A stretch of DNA of 64,000 bases, taken from positions 20,663,328 through 20,727,327 of the forward strand of contig CAMZMU010000096.1 in assembly GCA_947311845.1 (NCBI GenBank). Reading direction: 5' to 3'. This document shows positions 44,782 through 54,792 of the stretch, in pieces. Under the pieces are notes generated by a model, which had not been told where the DNA came from, made no database searches, and saw only the letters and a program-made list of their open reading frames with translations. A program made the position numbers and the translations under genes. The stretch comes from Poa pratensis (lineage: Eukaryota > Streptophyta > Magnoliopsida > Poales > Poaceae). Each line of letters begins with the position of its first letter. The stretch's first letter is position 1.

Positions 44782-45978
44782 ATGAGTTGCGTGGAAGGCG
44801 AGGGGAGCGGGAAGATGACGACGATGATGGCGGCGAAGGAGAAGTCCAGCAGCAGCTTCGCCGTCACCTGCGGCCTCCTCAGCCGGTACCTCAGGGAGAA
44901 GAAGGGCGGCGCGCTGCAGGGCCTCCACATGGCCACCGCCGTCGGAGGAGGTAAGCTAAGCCGTGTACATCTCAAGTTAGATTGTTTTGAATGTGTTGGT
45001 TTGGTTAGTTGCTCACCAAACTGCTTATTAATTGAGATGTACACGGCTGTTCATCTTTGCAGGAGCCTTCCAGCCGCCGACCACCATGAACTTGTTGTCG
45101 GGCTCGAGGACCCAAAGCCAAACACCGTCGACGTGGAGCTCTCCGTCGATAAAGCCCACCTCCTCATGGCATCAACTGACAACCAAGATGCCGAGAACAA
45201 AAGGTAAACTAACAAAGAGCGTGTGTCTTTTTTATTTCTTTCTTCTTCTGCCGGTGGTAACGGGCGGCGCCTTTTTCTTCGACGTTTATTAGTCTTGATA
45301 TTCATATATTTGGTACTAACGTCATTTGATTCTTCCAGGGAATTAGGAGCCAGAGAAGAGTATGCGCAACAGCTGACCATCTTCTACGGTGGAAAAGTGG
45401 TCGTCGTTGACAACTTCCCGTCCACCGAGGTCAAGGCTTTGCTGCAAATGGCGAACGCCGCCGGCGACGCCCTAGACAAGGCCGGCAGCAGCGCGGTTCC
45501 ACAGAGCCTGCCCCGATCTGCGCACGGCAATCTTCCTGGTACGAGCTCGTACCTCTTTTGCAGTAGAGACTACAGACAAAATACAAATTACTGGGACATG
45601 TTGACAAATGCAGATCAAGAAATTAGTTCAAAACTGAACGTAAATTCCCGTGTGACAAAGTTTTAATCTTCTTTTCCTGTGTTACAGATTTGCCTATAGC
45701 GAGGAGGAACTCACTCCACAGGTTTCTCGAGAAAAGAAAGGACAGGTATCTGATCGAGCTGTTTTTGGAAAAATTTCTTGAAGGAGAAAATTGTCTTCAG
45801 AACTGGCTTATGTGGAGTCATGTTTAGGACTAACATTTTCGTTCACCTGTACTCCAGGACAGTTGCGAAGGCGCCTTACCAGGTTAACAGCTCATCGGCT
45901 AATCAGTCCAAGCAAGCTAACGGTGACAACTCGTGGCTCGGGCTAGGCCATGAAGTGACAATGAAGCAAGAGATATGA
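44782..45978 (+). CDS. JAZ: JAZ (TIFY family) jasmonate repressor
   Basis: JAZ proteins bind and repress MYC-type transcription factors in the nucleus; jasmonoyl-isoleucine lets COI1 capture and degrade them. Exons 44782-44950, 45063-45203, 45339-45538, 45688-45745 and 45858-45978 join in phase with GT/AG borders, giving about 229 residues. The N-terminus has SSSFAVTCGLLSRYLREKKG, as in the TIFY10/JAZ1-2 type. The ZIM domain carries TIFYGG (about 117-122) followed by VVVDNFPSTEVKALLQMA, for NINJA binding and dimerisation. The Jas motif in exon 4 reads LPIARRNSLHRFLEKRKDR, with an intact LPIARR degron. One base is missing near 45103 (after MNLLSG), shifting the middle of exon 2. A second in-frame ATG (44815) is an alternative start. 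The intron between exons 4 and 5 lies inside the Jas region, where JAZ genes are known to produce stabilised splice forms. Confidence 0.93.
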
Positions 45979-47055
45979 TCAAGTGATGAGCACTTAGCTT
46001 GTGGCTCCAAATTTAGAGGGCAATTGAACTGTGGGGGTGCATGCTTCTACTAGTACTAGTTTACTCGAAGCTTCAGAACAACAATAATTGACCGTTGGCT
46101 ATTCATTTCTTGTGGAAATAAGGTAGCAAAATAGTGTACTACTCATGGCACAGGCCGTCTGTTCGCATGTACCATTGTTTGCTGCTGGAGCTGTGTGTTG
46201 GCTCTTGGCAGTTTGGCTGGTTAGGCCTACAGTCTGATAGGACTATGTGCCATGCATGTTTGTTGCAACAGATGCTTTAACTGAAGATATTAATTGAAAC
46301 TGTCCTTTCAGTTCTTTTGAACGGCTGCTTTGAAAAAACTGTGTTTTAATCCACATCCATGGATGACTATGTACCGTATTGTGGTACTTTTATGTACCAA
46401 TAGTCCATTACCTTTGTTCCTTTGCTTTGTCTATCTTCTGTATTTACAAGCTTTCTGTCCATTCCATCAGTCGTGATAAGAAACACTGTAGAGGTTATAG
46501 ACTGTGAGATCAGTAGTTCGCAAAAAACAAGCATGAGATCGGTAAACTTCTTGGTCACACCAAATACCAGTATTGTTTTTTTTTTCGAGGAAGATGGGGG
46601 GGGGGGGGGGGGGGGGGGGGACAAATACCAGTATTGTCATGCCTGCACGTCTACCTTTACTGTCTGGTCTGACTCCTGCTTTACCGGCCATCGGCGCCTA
46701 ACTTTGTGGCTGCGCCAAACACATGCCTGTTTAACTTTTGGGAGTGGGACGTCTATGTTGATCGGAGAAACCGAAGCTCAGAAGGAGTAGCTGATCCCAG
46801 AACATTTCGAACTGAGAGTGCAACCCAAACGAGGCTCAAGTAATAGAACCGACAAAAAGGATTTTTTCCCATACAACCTGAAATGGAAATAGCATCCAGG
46901 AATTAGACATTGTTTTCTCGGGCGGTGAATAATTAGTTGGGCGACAAATTGGCTTCATTCAGATCTTTCCAAGGGCGAAAGTGATACATGCACCGGAGAC
47001 AGAGTCGCTGAGAACTAAGTATAATAGTATGCTATAAATTTGCTTACATAACATT
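45979..47055. other. 3' flank of JAZ and spacer
   Basis: Contains the likely JAZ 3' untranslated region. A poly-G run (about 46597-46620) belongs to a small insertion described separately. No gene is seen. Confidence 0.45.
46577..46622 (-). mobile_element. Tiny retroposon stub with 15-bp target duplication
   Basis: AAATACCAGTATTGT is duplicated at 46562-46576 and 46623-46637. The 46-bp insert is a T-run, CGAGGAAGAT and then a long G-run. Read on the minus strand it ends in poly(A), as expected for a heavily 5'-truncated LINE tail. The G-run length is unreliable. Confidence 0.75.
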
Positions 47056-47700
47056 TTTACTTATGTGGACAAGAGATACAAAAAAAAAGGAATGGATTTT
47101 CATGCAAGAACCTGACGCTATGCGTGCCGCGAAGTAAAATCATTAAATAAGAGAAAAGAGAAAAAGAGAAAGTGAAGATGATATATCTTCTTGAGACACA
47201 ATTGTCCGGTCTCGAATTGTATGGGTGGAAGAGAATCAATAGACTCCTTTTCCGAAGGGATTAATCCTTACCGAACGCAGCATACAACTCCCCGCTGTAA
47301 TGCGCTCTTTAAGTGTGTTTCTTCCCCCTTGTTCCTCTTACCATGGCAATTCCTTCAAAATAACTCCCAAAGATCAAAATGTCTGGTTCAAAATTTCATT
47401 TCTTCATTCGACCCAGGGAAATTGCCAAAGCATTTAACGCACTTTGGGACTTTAGGAAAAGGGTCCAGTCACTACTTTCTCTTCTCTTTGAGAACCGGAG
47501 GGAAGTGAATGGTGGGTTTTACATGAAAAGCCAGAAGCCTAAATCAGTTATAGTGGAGCAAATTCGTCTACTCTATTATATAACCGATTGCTCCATTCTT
47601 TCATATTGATTCCATGGAAATATTCATGATGAATACATCTATTTAGAGGCACTCTCGATCCTTCCACATGAGAACTTCTCTCAGTGACTAAAACTCCATT
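47056..47700. other. Unidentified spacer
   Basis: Moderately AT-rich sequence with no recognisable gene or repeat structure. It may be part of the LTR or flank of the Copia fragment to its right. Confidence 0.35.
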
Positions 47701-47855
47701 CATGGCAATTGTGGAATAGAGAGGAGCGATGCCCCGTTTAGGGGCTCAGTTAAATGTATTATTGAGCCAGGAAAAGCCCACACCATGGTATACATAGAGA
47801 ATACTGTGCGGTGGTGTACTACAACATACACACGATATATGTACATAAATCACTA
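47701..47855 (-). pseudogene. Copia fragment, distal half, beyond the inserted DNA element
   Basis: On the minus strand this reads as the continuation of the Copia fragment at 54047-54480 after the DNA element is removed. It would be the sequence just after pol, near the 3' LTR. Assigned by context only. Confidence 0.35.
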
Positions 47856-48899
47856 AAGAAATATGTTGATACATGACCCTCAATTTTGGTCACTAGAAGG
47901 TCATTATTTTTCATTTATGACCTTTTGTGACCAAAAACAGAAGGTCACATACCGAGCGTCTTAAATGGTCAAAAGTGACTTTTTTTGAAATGGTCATAAC
48001 CATCTATGACCAAATCTGGGGGTCATAATTTTTATGACCAATTCTTTTGGTCATGCACTGTCTGCTGTGGCCACGTCAGATCCTACGTGGCCAATCCTAC
48101 GTGGCAAATTTGTGACCAAATGAGAAGGTCATAGTACAGAATCAGCCCAGTCCACTATGGTCATCCAAATGGGCCAAACCCAATATTTCAGCCCATTTTT
48201 GTATTTTCCTCTAATTTCTTTTCTGATTTACTGGTGATCTATACGGACCAAGCCAGCACCTCGGCCCAATTAAGATTTTTGTGGATTTCTAAGGCCTTTT
48301 ATGTCAAAAAATTCTGTTATTTTCATTTTAATGTGGTCCCACTAGTCAGACCAGACTAGTATGTCAAGTTCTTCTTACAATTTGGTCCCACATGTCAGGT
48401 TGTTCCCAACTGATTCTTCACAATTAGGTCCCACTTATTAGGTTTCCATTTCATACGCTCTCACAAATATATAACCAAAATTCAAACAAAATAGGAAGGG
48501 GCAACATGAATTCTTCAAATACGTGCCAAAAATAGCCTAATACAATCTTTACATAGTTCAGATTTCAGACCACCAAGATGACTACAACAATATAATAACT
48601 AGCACTAAAATTCAAGCTAGCTACTCTTTGGAGAGTAGCGCTTCATGCTTCAGCTCTATTCTGTTTGCATGGACATCCTGTAAATGAGAGGAAAATCCAC
48701 ATTTTTAGTATCTCGGTGAAGAGAATATCTACACTACTAACAACAAGAAACAAAATGCAAATGTACAAGCAACTGGGACTAAATAACTTTGGAAAGCACG
48801 AAAGCTCATCTGGTTAGGCATGAAAATAGTGTTATTGCCCACATTAACGGTATTCTATGATGTTTTCTATTGCAAGGTCAGCAATGACATAGAAGCATA

Positions 48900-50150
48900 A
48901 TTAAAACCTATGTGAAGCATAATTAATAACCACAAGAGATACAAGTATTGACAGCAAGCAATAAAAGGGACAAATGCATGAACAACATAATTGACAGCAA
49001 GCAAGTAGTAATTTAAGTTAACTTTGTTCCTACAGTTAAATTCTGCAGTGTCTTAATGAAGCTACTGGTTGTTCGCAAATCAGTATATGGAACAGAATAG
49101 TGAAAAACACACCAATATTCCTGCACGGGAGAAGCGGGTACCTGCAACAGATCAGCTCGAAATAGTACATGACTGAATAGGTTCCTAATGACGCCAGGAC
49201 ACCACCGCAGCAGGGCCCTTGCACAACAGCTCCCATCTTGTCCATTGGAGCATAATCTTCCTCCTGCAACAGGAAGCAAACTCATGTTCAGAATCAACAA
49301 GAGTCAGTAGCTAGGAGCAGCAATGCCTAACAAGCACATCCGTAAATTATCTAAAATTTAACAGTGCTAACCAGGAGTGCAGGAGCAGATCTAATCAACT
49401 TGGGGCGAGAATATGGTGCAGATATTATTAATTAACTATCTAAAGCAGCAGAAGAACTGAGAGTTGCTATAATTTTGTGATGCACAATTGTCCGCTCATT
49501 GTTAAATAAAAAGGAATACAATAAAGAACGAGCTGGCTGAGGCACAAAACCTTGAGGCGTTGTTGTGTGATTGTGGCTGATGAAGGTAGGCCTCAACGGC
49601 AGCTCAGCCTGATACAGCAGCACCTCTGACCGCCATAGCACCAGTGGTAGCACCAATGATCACCTGGATGGCATTTCAGATCAGCCTTACAGAATTGTTA
49701 TATTTAAGACACAGGCAGAAATACACCAAATACACAAACAGAAAGCCATTTGGATACTATGAGCCCACTAGCCACACGGCAGAACTACAGCAAGGCAAAT
49801 GACCCCAGTTCCGTTCGCCAAGTATCATCATGTAGTTATGGTATCTTGTATCCTATAATTGCTAGTTATGTTAGATAAGCTGAGATCACATAGCATAAGC
49901 AAGACGAGAAGTAGTTAAGATATCTTGTATCCTATAATTGCTAGTTATGTTAGATAAGCGGAGACCACAAAGCATAAGCAAGACGAGAACTGCAAGTTAT
50001 GGTATCTTGTATCCTATGATGCCAAAGAGGATTGGTGGAAGCACAAACATCATAAACAAGTATGCACATATTATGATTGAAATCTTGCTAGCGAGCAGCC
50101 AAGAATTACTTTTGCATGGTAGGATACAAGTATTATAAACAAGTATTTGC
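48900..50150 (-). other. Gene-like fragments of unknown origin inside the DNA element
   Basis: Short minus-strand frames look more protein-like than the surroundings: a hydrophobic stretch at about 50090-50000 (SIIICAYLFMMFVLPPILFG), a piece at about 49680-49620 reading VIIGATTGAMAVRG, and a Cys-rich frame at 49269-49036. They could be exons captured from a host gene coding for a membrane protein. I cannot name the gene, and chance is not excluded. Confidence 0.3.
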
Positions 50151-50179
50151 ACTGCATCCTTGTACACATAGCTGCAACT

Positions 50180-53100
50180 GAATTGACATCTCACAAACGT
50201 GCATCTTGGAACCATGAACAATGTTGCCGAATAAAATTTTCATTTTCCTTGCACAAAAAAGCCATTTTTCATTTTCCGAGTGCAAATATTTGGTTTTTTT
50301 GTGAAGCACCTACCAAAATTATGTTGAACATTTGGAGCACTACATTTAAAAAAAATACTAGACCACATTTTATGTACAAAAAATCAAATTGTTGTGTGTC
50401 AAACGGTTTCCATCCACCTCTCGTGAAAAAACAAATTTCTGCCGATTCAGTAGGAAGTGGGTCAAATTTGAACTACAGGTGCCTCGTAGTTTGCTCATGA
50501 TTTTTTGAGAAAATCATTTTTGGGAACATAAGTACCTATTTCATCAGAGATACAACAATTGTTTCACAAGATTCAACCCTGATACGTCTCCAACGTATCC
50601 ATAATTTCTGCTGTTCCATGCTTATATTATACCATTTGCTACATGTTTTATATACACTTCATATCACTTTTATGCATTTTCTGGGACTAACCTATTAACA
50701 AGATGCCACAGTGCCAGTTTCCTGTTTTCTGCTGTTTTTGGTTTCAGAAAGTTACTTCTGGAAATATTCTCGGAATTGCACGAAACAAAAGGCCAAGTCC
50801 CTATTTTTCCAACACGTACCCGGAGTCCGAAGGAGAGACGAAGGAGAGCCACGAGGTGGCCAAACCACAGGCTCGCGCGGCAGTGGGCCCCACCGCGCCG
50901 CCAGGTGGTTTGGGCCCCTCGGAGGTCCGCCGACATCGCCCCTTCGCCTATTTATTCCCCGAGACGTGAAAACCCTAAAACACCGAGCCTTTCATCCAGA
51001 ACATATTCGCTGCCGCCGTCGTTGTCAACCCTAACTCGGGGGGTTTCTGAAGCTCTTCCGGCACCCTGCCGGAGAGGGGAATCATCACCGGAGGGCTCTA
51101 CATCGCCATGCCCGCCTCCGGAGTGATACGTGAGTAGTTCATCCTTGGACTATGGGTCCATAGCAGTAGCTAGATGGTTGTCTTCTCCACTTGTGCCATC
51201 ATGTTTAGATCTTGTGAGCTGCCTATCATGATCAAGATTATCTTATTGTAATGCTACATGTTGTGTTTGCTGGGATCTGACTTATATTGATACCTATGTG
51301 GAGCTGAATATTATATTATCATGTCTATGTCATTTGTGATCTTGCATGCTCTCCGTTACTTGTTGAAGCCTTGGCCAAGTGAATACTTGTAACTCCAAGA
51401 GGGGGTATTTATGCATGATAGTTGGGTTCAACCTCTATTTAACCTGGGATAGTGACAGCAAGTTCTAAGGTTGTAGATGTGTTGTTGCCACTAGGGGTAA
51501 AACAGCAATGCTTTATTCAAGGATGAATGTATAGTTTACATTACGCACATTACTTAATGCAATTGTCTGTTGCTTGCAACTTAATACTGGAAGGGGTACG
51601 GATGTTAACCGGAAAGTGGACTATTTAGGCATAGTGCATGCTGGATAGCGGTCTATGTACTTTGTCGTAATGCCAAATGAATCTCATAGTAGACACCACA
51701 GCTCACACATGCATGTTATATGCACTTATCAATTGTCAATTGCCCAGCTGTAATTTGTTTACCCAGCATGTTAGTTATCTTATTGGAGAGACACCACTAG
51801 TGAACTGTGGACCCCGGTCCATTCTTTTACATCTGAAATACAATCTACTGCAATCATTGTTCTTTACTGTTTTATGCAAACAAACATCATTTTCCATTCG
51901 ATACGTTTAACCCTTTGTTTTCAGCAAGCCGGTGAGATTGACAACCTCACTGTTAAGTTGGGACAAAGTAATTTGATTGTGTTGTGCAGGTTCCACGTTG
52001 GCACCGGAATCCCTGGTGTTGCGCCGCACTACACTCCTTCACCAACACCTTCGAAGCAACCTCGTTTCCCTACTGGTTCGATTAAACCTTGGTTTCATAC
52101 TGAGGGAAAACTTGCCGCTGCACTCATCATACCTTCCTCTTGGGGTTCCCAACTGACGTGTGACGTACAAGCATAGTTTCTGGTGCTGTTGCCGGGGAGA
52201 TATTCCCTCGTCAACTTAGCGCTAGCAAACCCCTAGCTACGAACGGTCATGTCCGCTGTTTTGATCGTATTTTGAATTCGGCATACAAAATTAAAAAAAA
52301 AATCAAAGAAATGTAAAACTTCGCGTTGTGTCATTATATGTGTCCTAGTATCCATAAAAAATAATAAACTTGCAATACGACAATTTTCTTGAAAATATGT
52401 TCTCAGAAATGGGCTATCATCTACGAACATTCATGACTTTCAGGACAAATGACGAATGTTATGGCCACATTCATCGCATAGTTTGTTTAAATTTGCCTAT
52501 ATTGGGCACAAACGTGCATCTTGGAACCATGAACAATGTGCCGAAAAATTTTTCATTTTCCTTACACAAAAAAGGCATTTTCATTTTTTGAGTGCAAATA
52601 TTGGGTTTTTTTGTGAACCACCTACCAAAATTATGTTGAAAATTTGGAGCACTATATTTTTTAAAAATACTATACCACATTGTATGTAGAAATAATCAAA
52701 TTGTTGCGTGTCAAATGGTTTCCATCCACCTCTCGTGAAAAAGACAAATTTATGCCAATTCAGTAGGAAGTGGGTCAAATTTGAACTACAGGTGTCTCGT
52801 AGTTTGCTCATGATTTTTTGAGAAAATCATTTTTGGGTACATAAGTACATATTTCATCAGAGATACAACAAAAGTTTCACAAGATTCAACCCCTAGCTAC
52901 GAACGGTCATGTCCGCCGTTTTGACCGTATTTTGAAATCGGCATACAAAATTCAAACAAAATCAAAGAAATGTAAAACCTTCGCGTTGTGTCATTATATG
53001 TGTCTTAGTATCCATCAAAAATAATAAACTTGGAATAGGGCAATTGTCTTGGAAAAGTGTTCTCATAAATTAGCTATCATCTACGAAGATTCATGTCTTT

Positions 53101-53440
53101 CAGGCCAAATGACGAATGTTATGGCCACATTCATCGCATAGTTTGTTCAAATTTTCCTATATTGGGCACAAACGTGCATCTTGCAATGGAGAACAATGTT
53201 GCTGAAGAAATTTTCATTTTACTTGCACAAAAAATCATCTTACATTTTCCGAGTGCAAAAATTGTTTTTTTGTGAAGCACCTACCAAAACTATGTTGAAA
53301 AATTAGAGCAATATATTTTTTAAAAAATACTAGACCACATTTATACACAAATAACCAAATTTTTGCGTGTCAAACGGTTTCCATCCACCTCTCGTAAAAA
53401 AGACAAATTTCTGTCGATTCAGTAGGAAGCAGATCAAATT
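50180..53440 (+). repeat. Tandem array of a ~655-bp unit (three copies, first one partial)
   Basis: Copy 1 is partial (about 50180-50579, continuing after the solo LTR), copy 2 is 52228-52889 and copy 3 is 52890 to about 53440. Shared landmarks: CCTAGCTACGAACGGTCATG, CTTCGCGTTGTGTCATTATA, AATGTTATGGCCACATTCAT, GGGCACAAACGTGCATCTTG, CACCTACCAAAA-TATGTTGA, CAAACGGTTTCCATCCACCT and GATTCAGTAGGAAG. Copies differ by many substitutions, so the amplification is old. Confidence 0.88.
50580..52227 (+). mobile_element. Solo LTR, 1648 bp, with 5-bp duplication AACCC
   Basis: It begins TGATACGTCTCC and ends GCGCTAGCA, with TG...CA borders, flanked by AACCC at 50575-50579 and 52228-52232. The neighbouring tandem copy at about 52884 shows the uninterrupted site GATTCAACCCCTAGCTACG, so the insertion is proven by an internal empty site. 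The interior has no coding domain. Near its end lies TGGTGCTGTTGCCGGGGAG, which resembles a primer-binding site but is inside the TG...CA unit. Confidence 0.9.
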
Positions 53441-54046
53441 TGCTGTTAAAAAGGACCAGAGCACTAAGTTGACACAAACATGTATGTGGCTTGGCGGGTT
53501 ATGTGCTCCTAGGAGGAGATGGAGGTCGTGAGTTCAATTCCCCATCTCCACATTTTGTTCCGTTATTAATTTGCTTATGGGCGGGTTCCACATGGCAGCA
53601 AGGTGGGTCCCACATAGCGGGTCCAATGTGTCACACGGTGGGTCCCATATGGCGGGTCCTACTAGTCAGCTGAGTGTGGTTCAAACCATGCCACGTAAGC
53701 GAAAAACAACTAAGCATGACACGTATGTAAAAGCGAGACAACTAAGCACGACACATGGAAAAAATTGATGAGGTAGCGCCTAGTCATAGCAATGCACCAC
53801 AATTTAAAAGGCTAAGACCAATTTAAATTGGTCGCAATCGGGTAAGAGTAGGAAGCAAATCAGTGTTGTTTACATTATGATCAATTTGTGTAAGGAGACT
53901 GTGACCTTTCTGACTAAAATGGTCGTTGTGTTTCTAGGTTTAGCCCCTCCCAAACATCTTACGACCAACTGGTTCGAAATGGTCACAGATCTATTACCAA
54001 TTTTTTTAAAGTCACTGACAGAAGGTCACTAGTTAACATATTTCTT

Positions 54047-54480
54047 GTACTGAATAGGTTTAACACCTCCCCAATCTAAACTATGAGAAATGTTTAGATT
54101 ACGTTTAAACTCTTGAAGATTGTTGACAAGCAAAGCTTTGGTAAAACCATCGTCAATTTGATCCTTGTTAGAGATAAACTGAATCTCAAGAAGTTTGTTC
54201 GTAACTCATTGTCAAACAAAGTGGAAGCTAATTTCAATGTGTTTAGTGCGGCACAGAAGACTGGATTTGCAGACAGAAATGTGGCACCAAGACTTCACAT
54301 CATAGACATGGCTTTTTTCTCGAATGTGAACATCAATTTCCTTGAGGAGCCCTTCTACCCAAATCAATTCAGTTGTAGCATTGGTTAAGACTTAAGATTT
54401 TATATTCAACTTCATTACTGAAATGAGAAACTGTAACTTGTTTGCGAGTGCTACAAGAAATTAAGTTTGGACCAAAGAAA
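54047..54480 (-). pseudogene. Decayed Copia pol fragment (RNase H end)
   Basis: On the minus strand the reading (with stops and frame changes) matches the end of Copia pol: [16 protein letters not shown], then a THIEI-FHFV segment, NKLLEIQFIS, DGFTKAL and FKRNLNISHS. This is the RNase H core and the tail of the polyprotein. The fragment is cut at its end by the DNA element at 47856-54046. Confidence 0.75.
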
Positions 54481-54538
54481 ATTGCAAAACCACCACTCTC
54501 CAACTGAAAAGCACCAAGAAGAGTAGATGATGACTTCT

Positions 54539-54561
54539 TTTTTTTTTTTTTTGAGCAGAAA
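54539..54561 (-). mobile_element. Tiny retroposon stub with 15-bp target duplication
   Basis: TAGATGATGACTTCT occurs at 54524-54538 and 54562-54576, around a 23-bp insert made of a T-run and GAGCAGAAA. Read on the minus strand this is a few bases followed by poly(A). It lies about 230 bp upstream of the SNM1-like ATG. Confidence 0.7.
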
Positions 54562-54792
54562 TAGATGATGACTTCTAAAAAAAAAAAAAAAAAAATTAGG
54601 CTTCTAAAAAAACAAATTAGGCTTCTGAATAGGCCAAGTACCGAAAGGCCCACGGATCCCAGAGGCCTTGAAATCCGAAGGCGCTCTAGTGTTTCAAGCC
54701 AGAAATAGGCGCGCCCTTTTTCCATTTCATCTTCAAAAAGCCTCGGCAAAAATTTTCCGCTGCCCTCTCGCACTCCCAGTCCCTCACCCAAA

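Larger units (their letters stand above)
47856..54046. mobile_element. DNA transposon-like element with imperfect terminal inverted repeats
   Basis: The left end AAGAAATATGTT (47856-47867) is matched by an inverted AACATATTTCTT at 54035-54046, and the similarity runs on weakly to about 22 bp (both include a TGACC). Just inside both ends are many GGTCA/TGACC phrases (for example GGTCACTAGAAGGTCA on the left and GAAGGTCACTAG on the right). No target duplication was found and no transposase is readable, so the superfamily (Mutator-like is one option) is open. It includes a 655-bp tandem array and a solo LTR. Confidence 0.55.

Noticed and set aside
47056..47700. Possible organelle-derived insertion
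   Set aside because: The texture reminded me of plastid or mitochondrial DNA, but I could not match it to any organelle gene, so it is left unassigned.
54578..54650. Another small retroposon near the A-run at 54577-54595
   Set aside because: TTAGGCTTCT is repeated around a short A-rich segment, but the repeat is only 10 bp and the A-rich sequence could have arisen by slippage.
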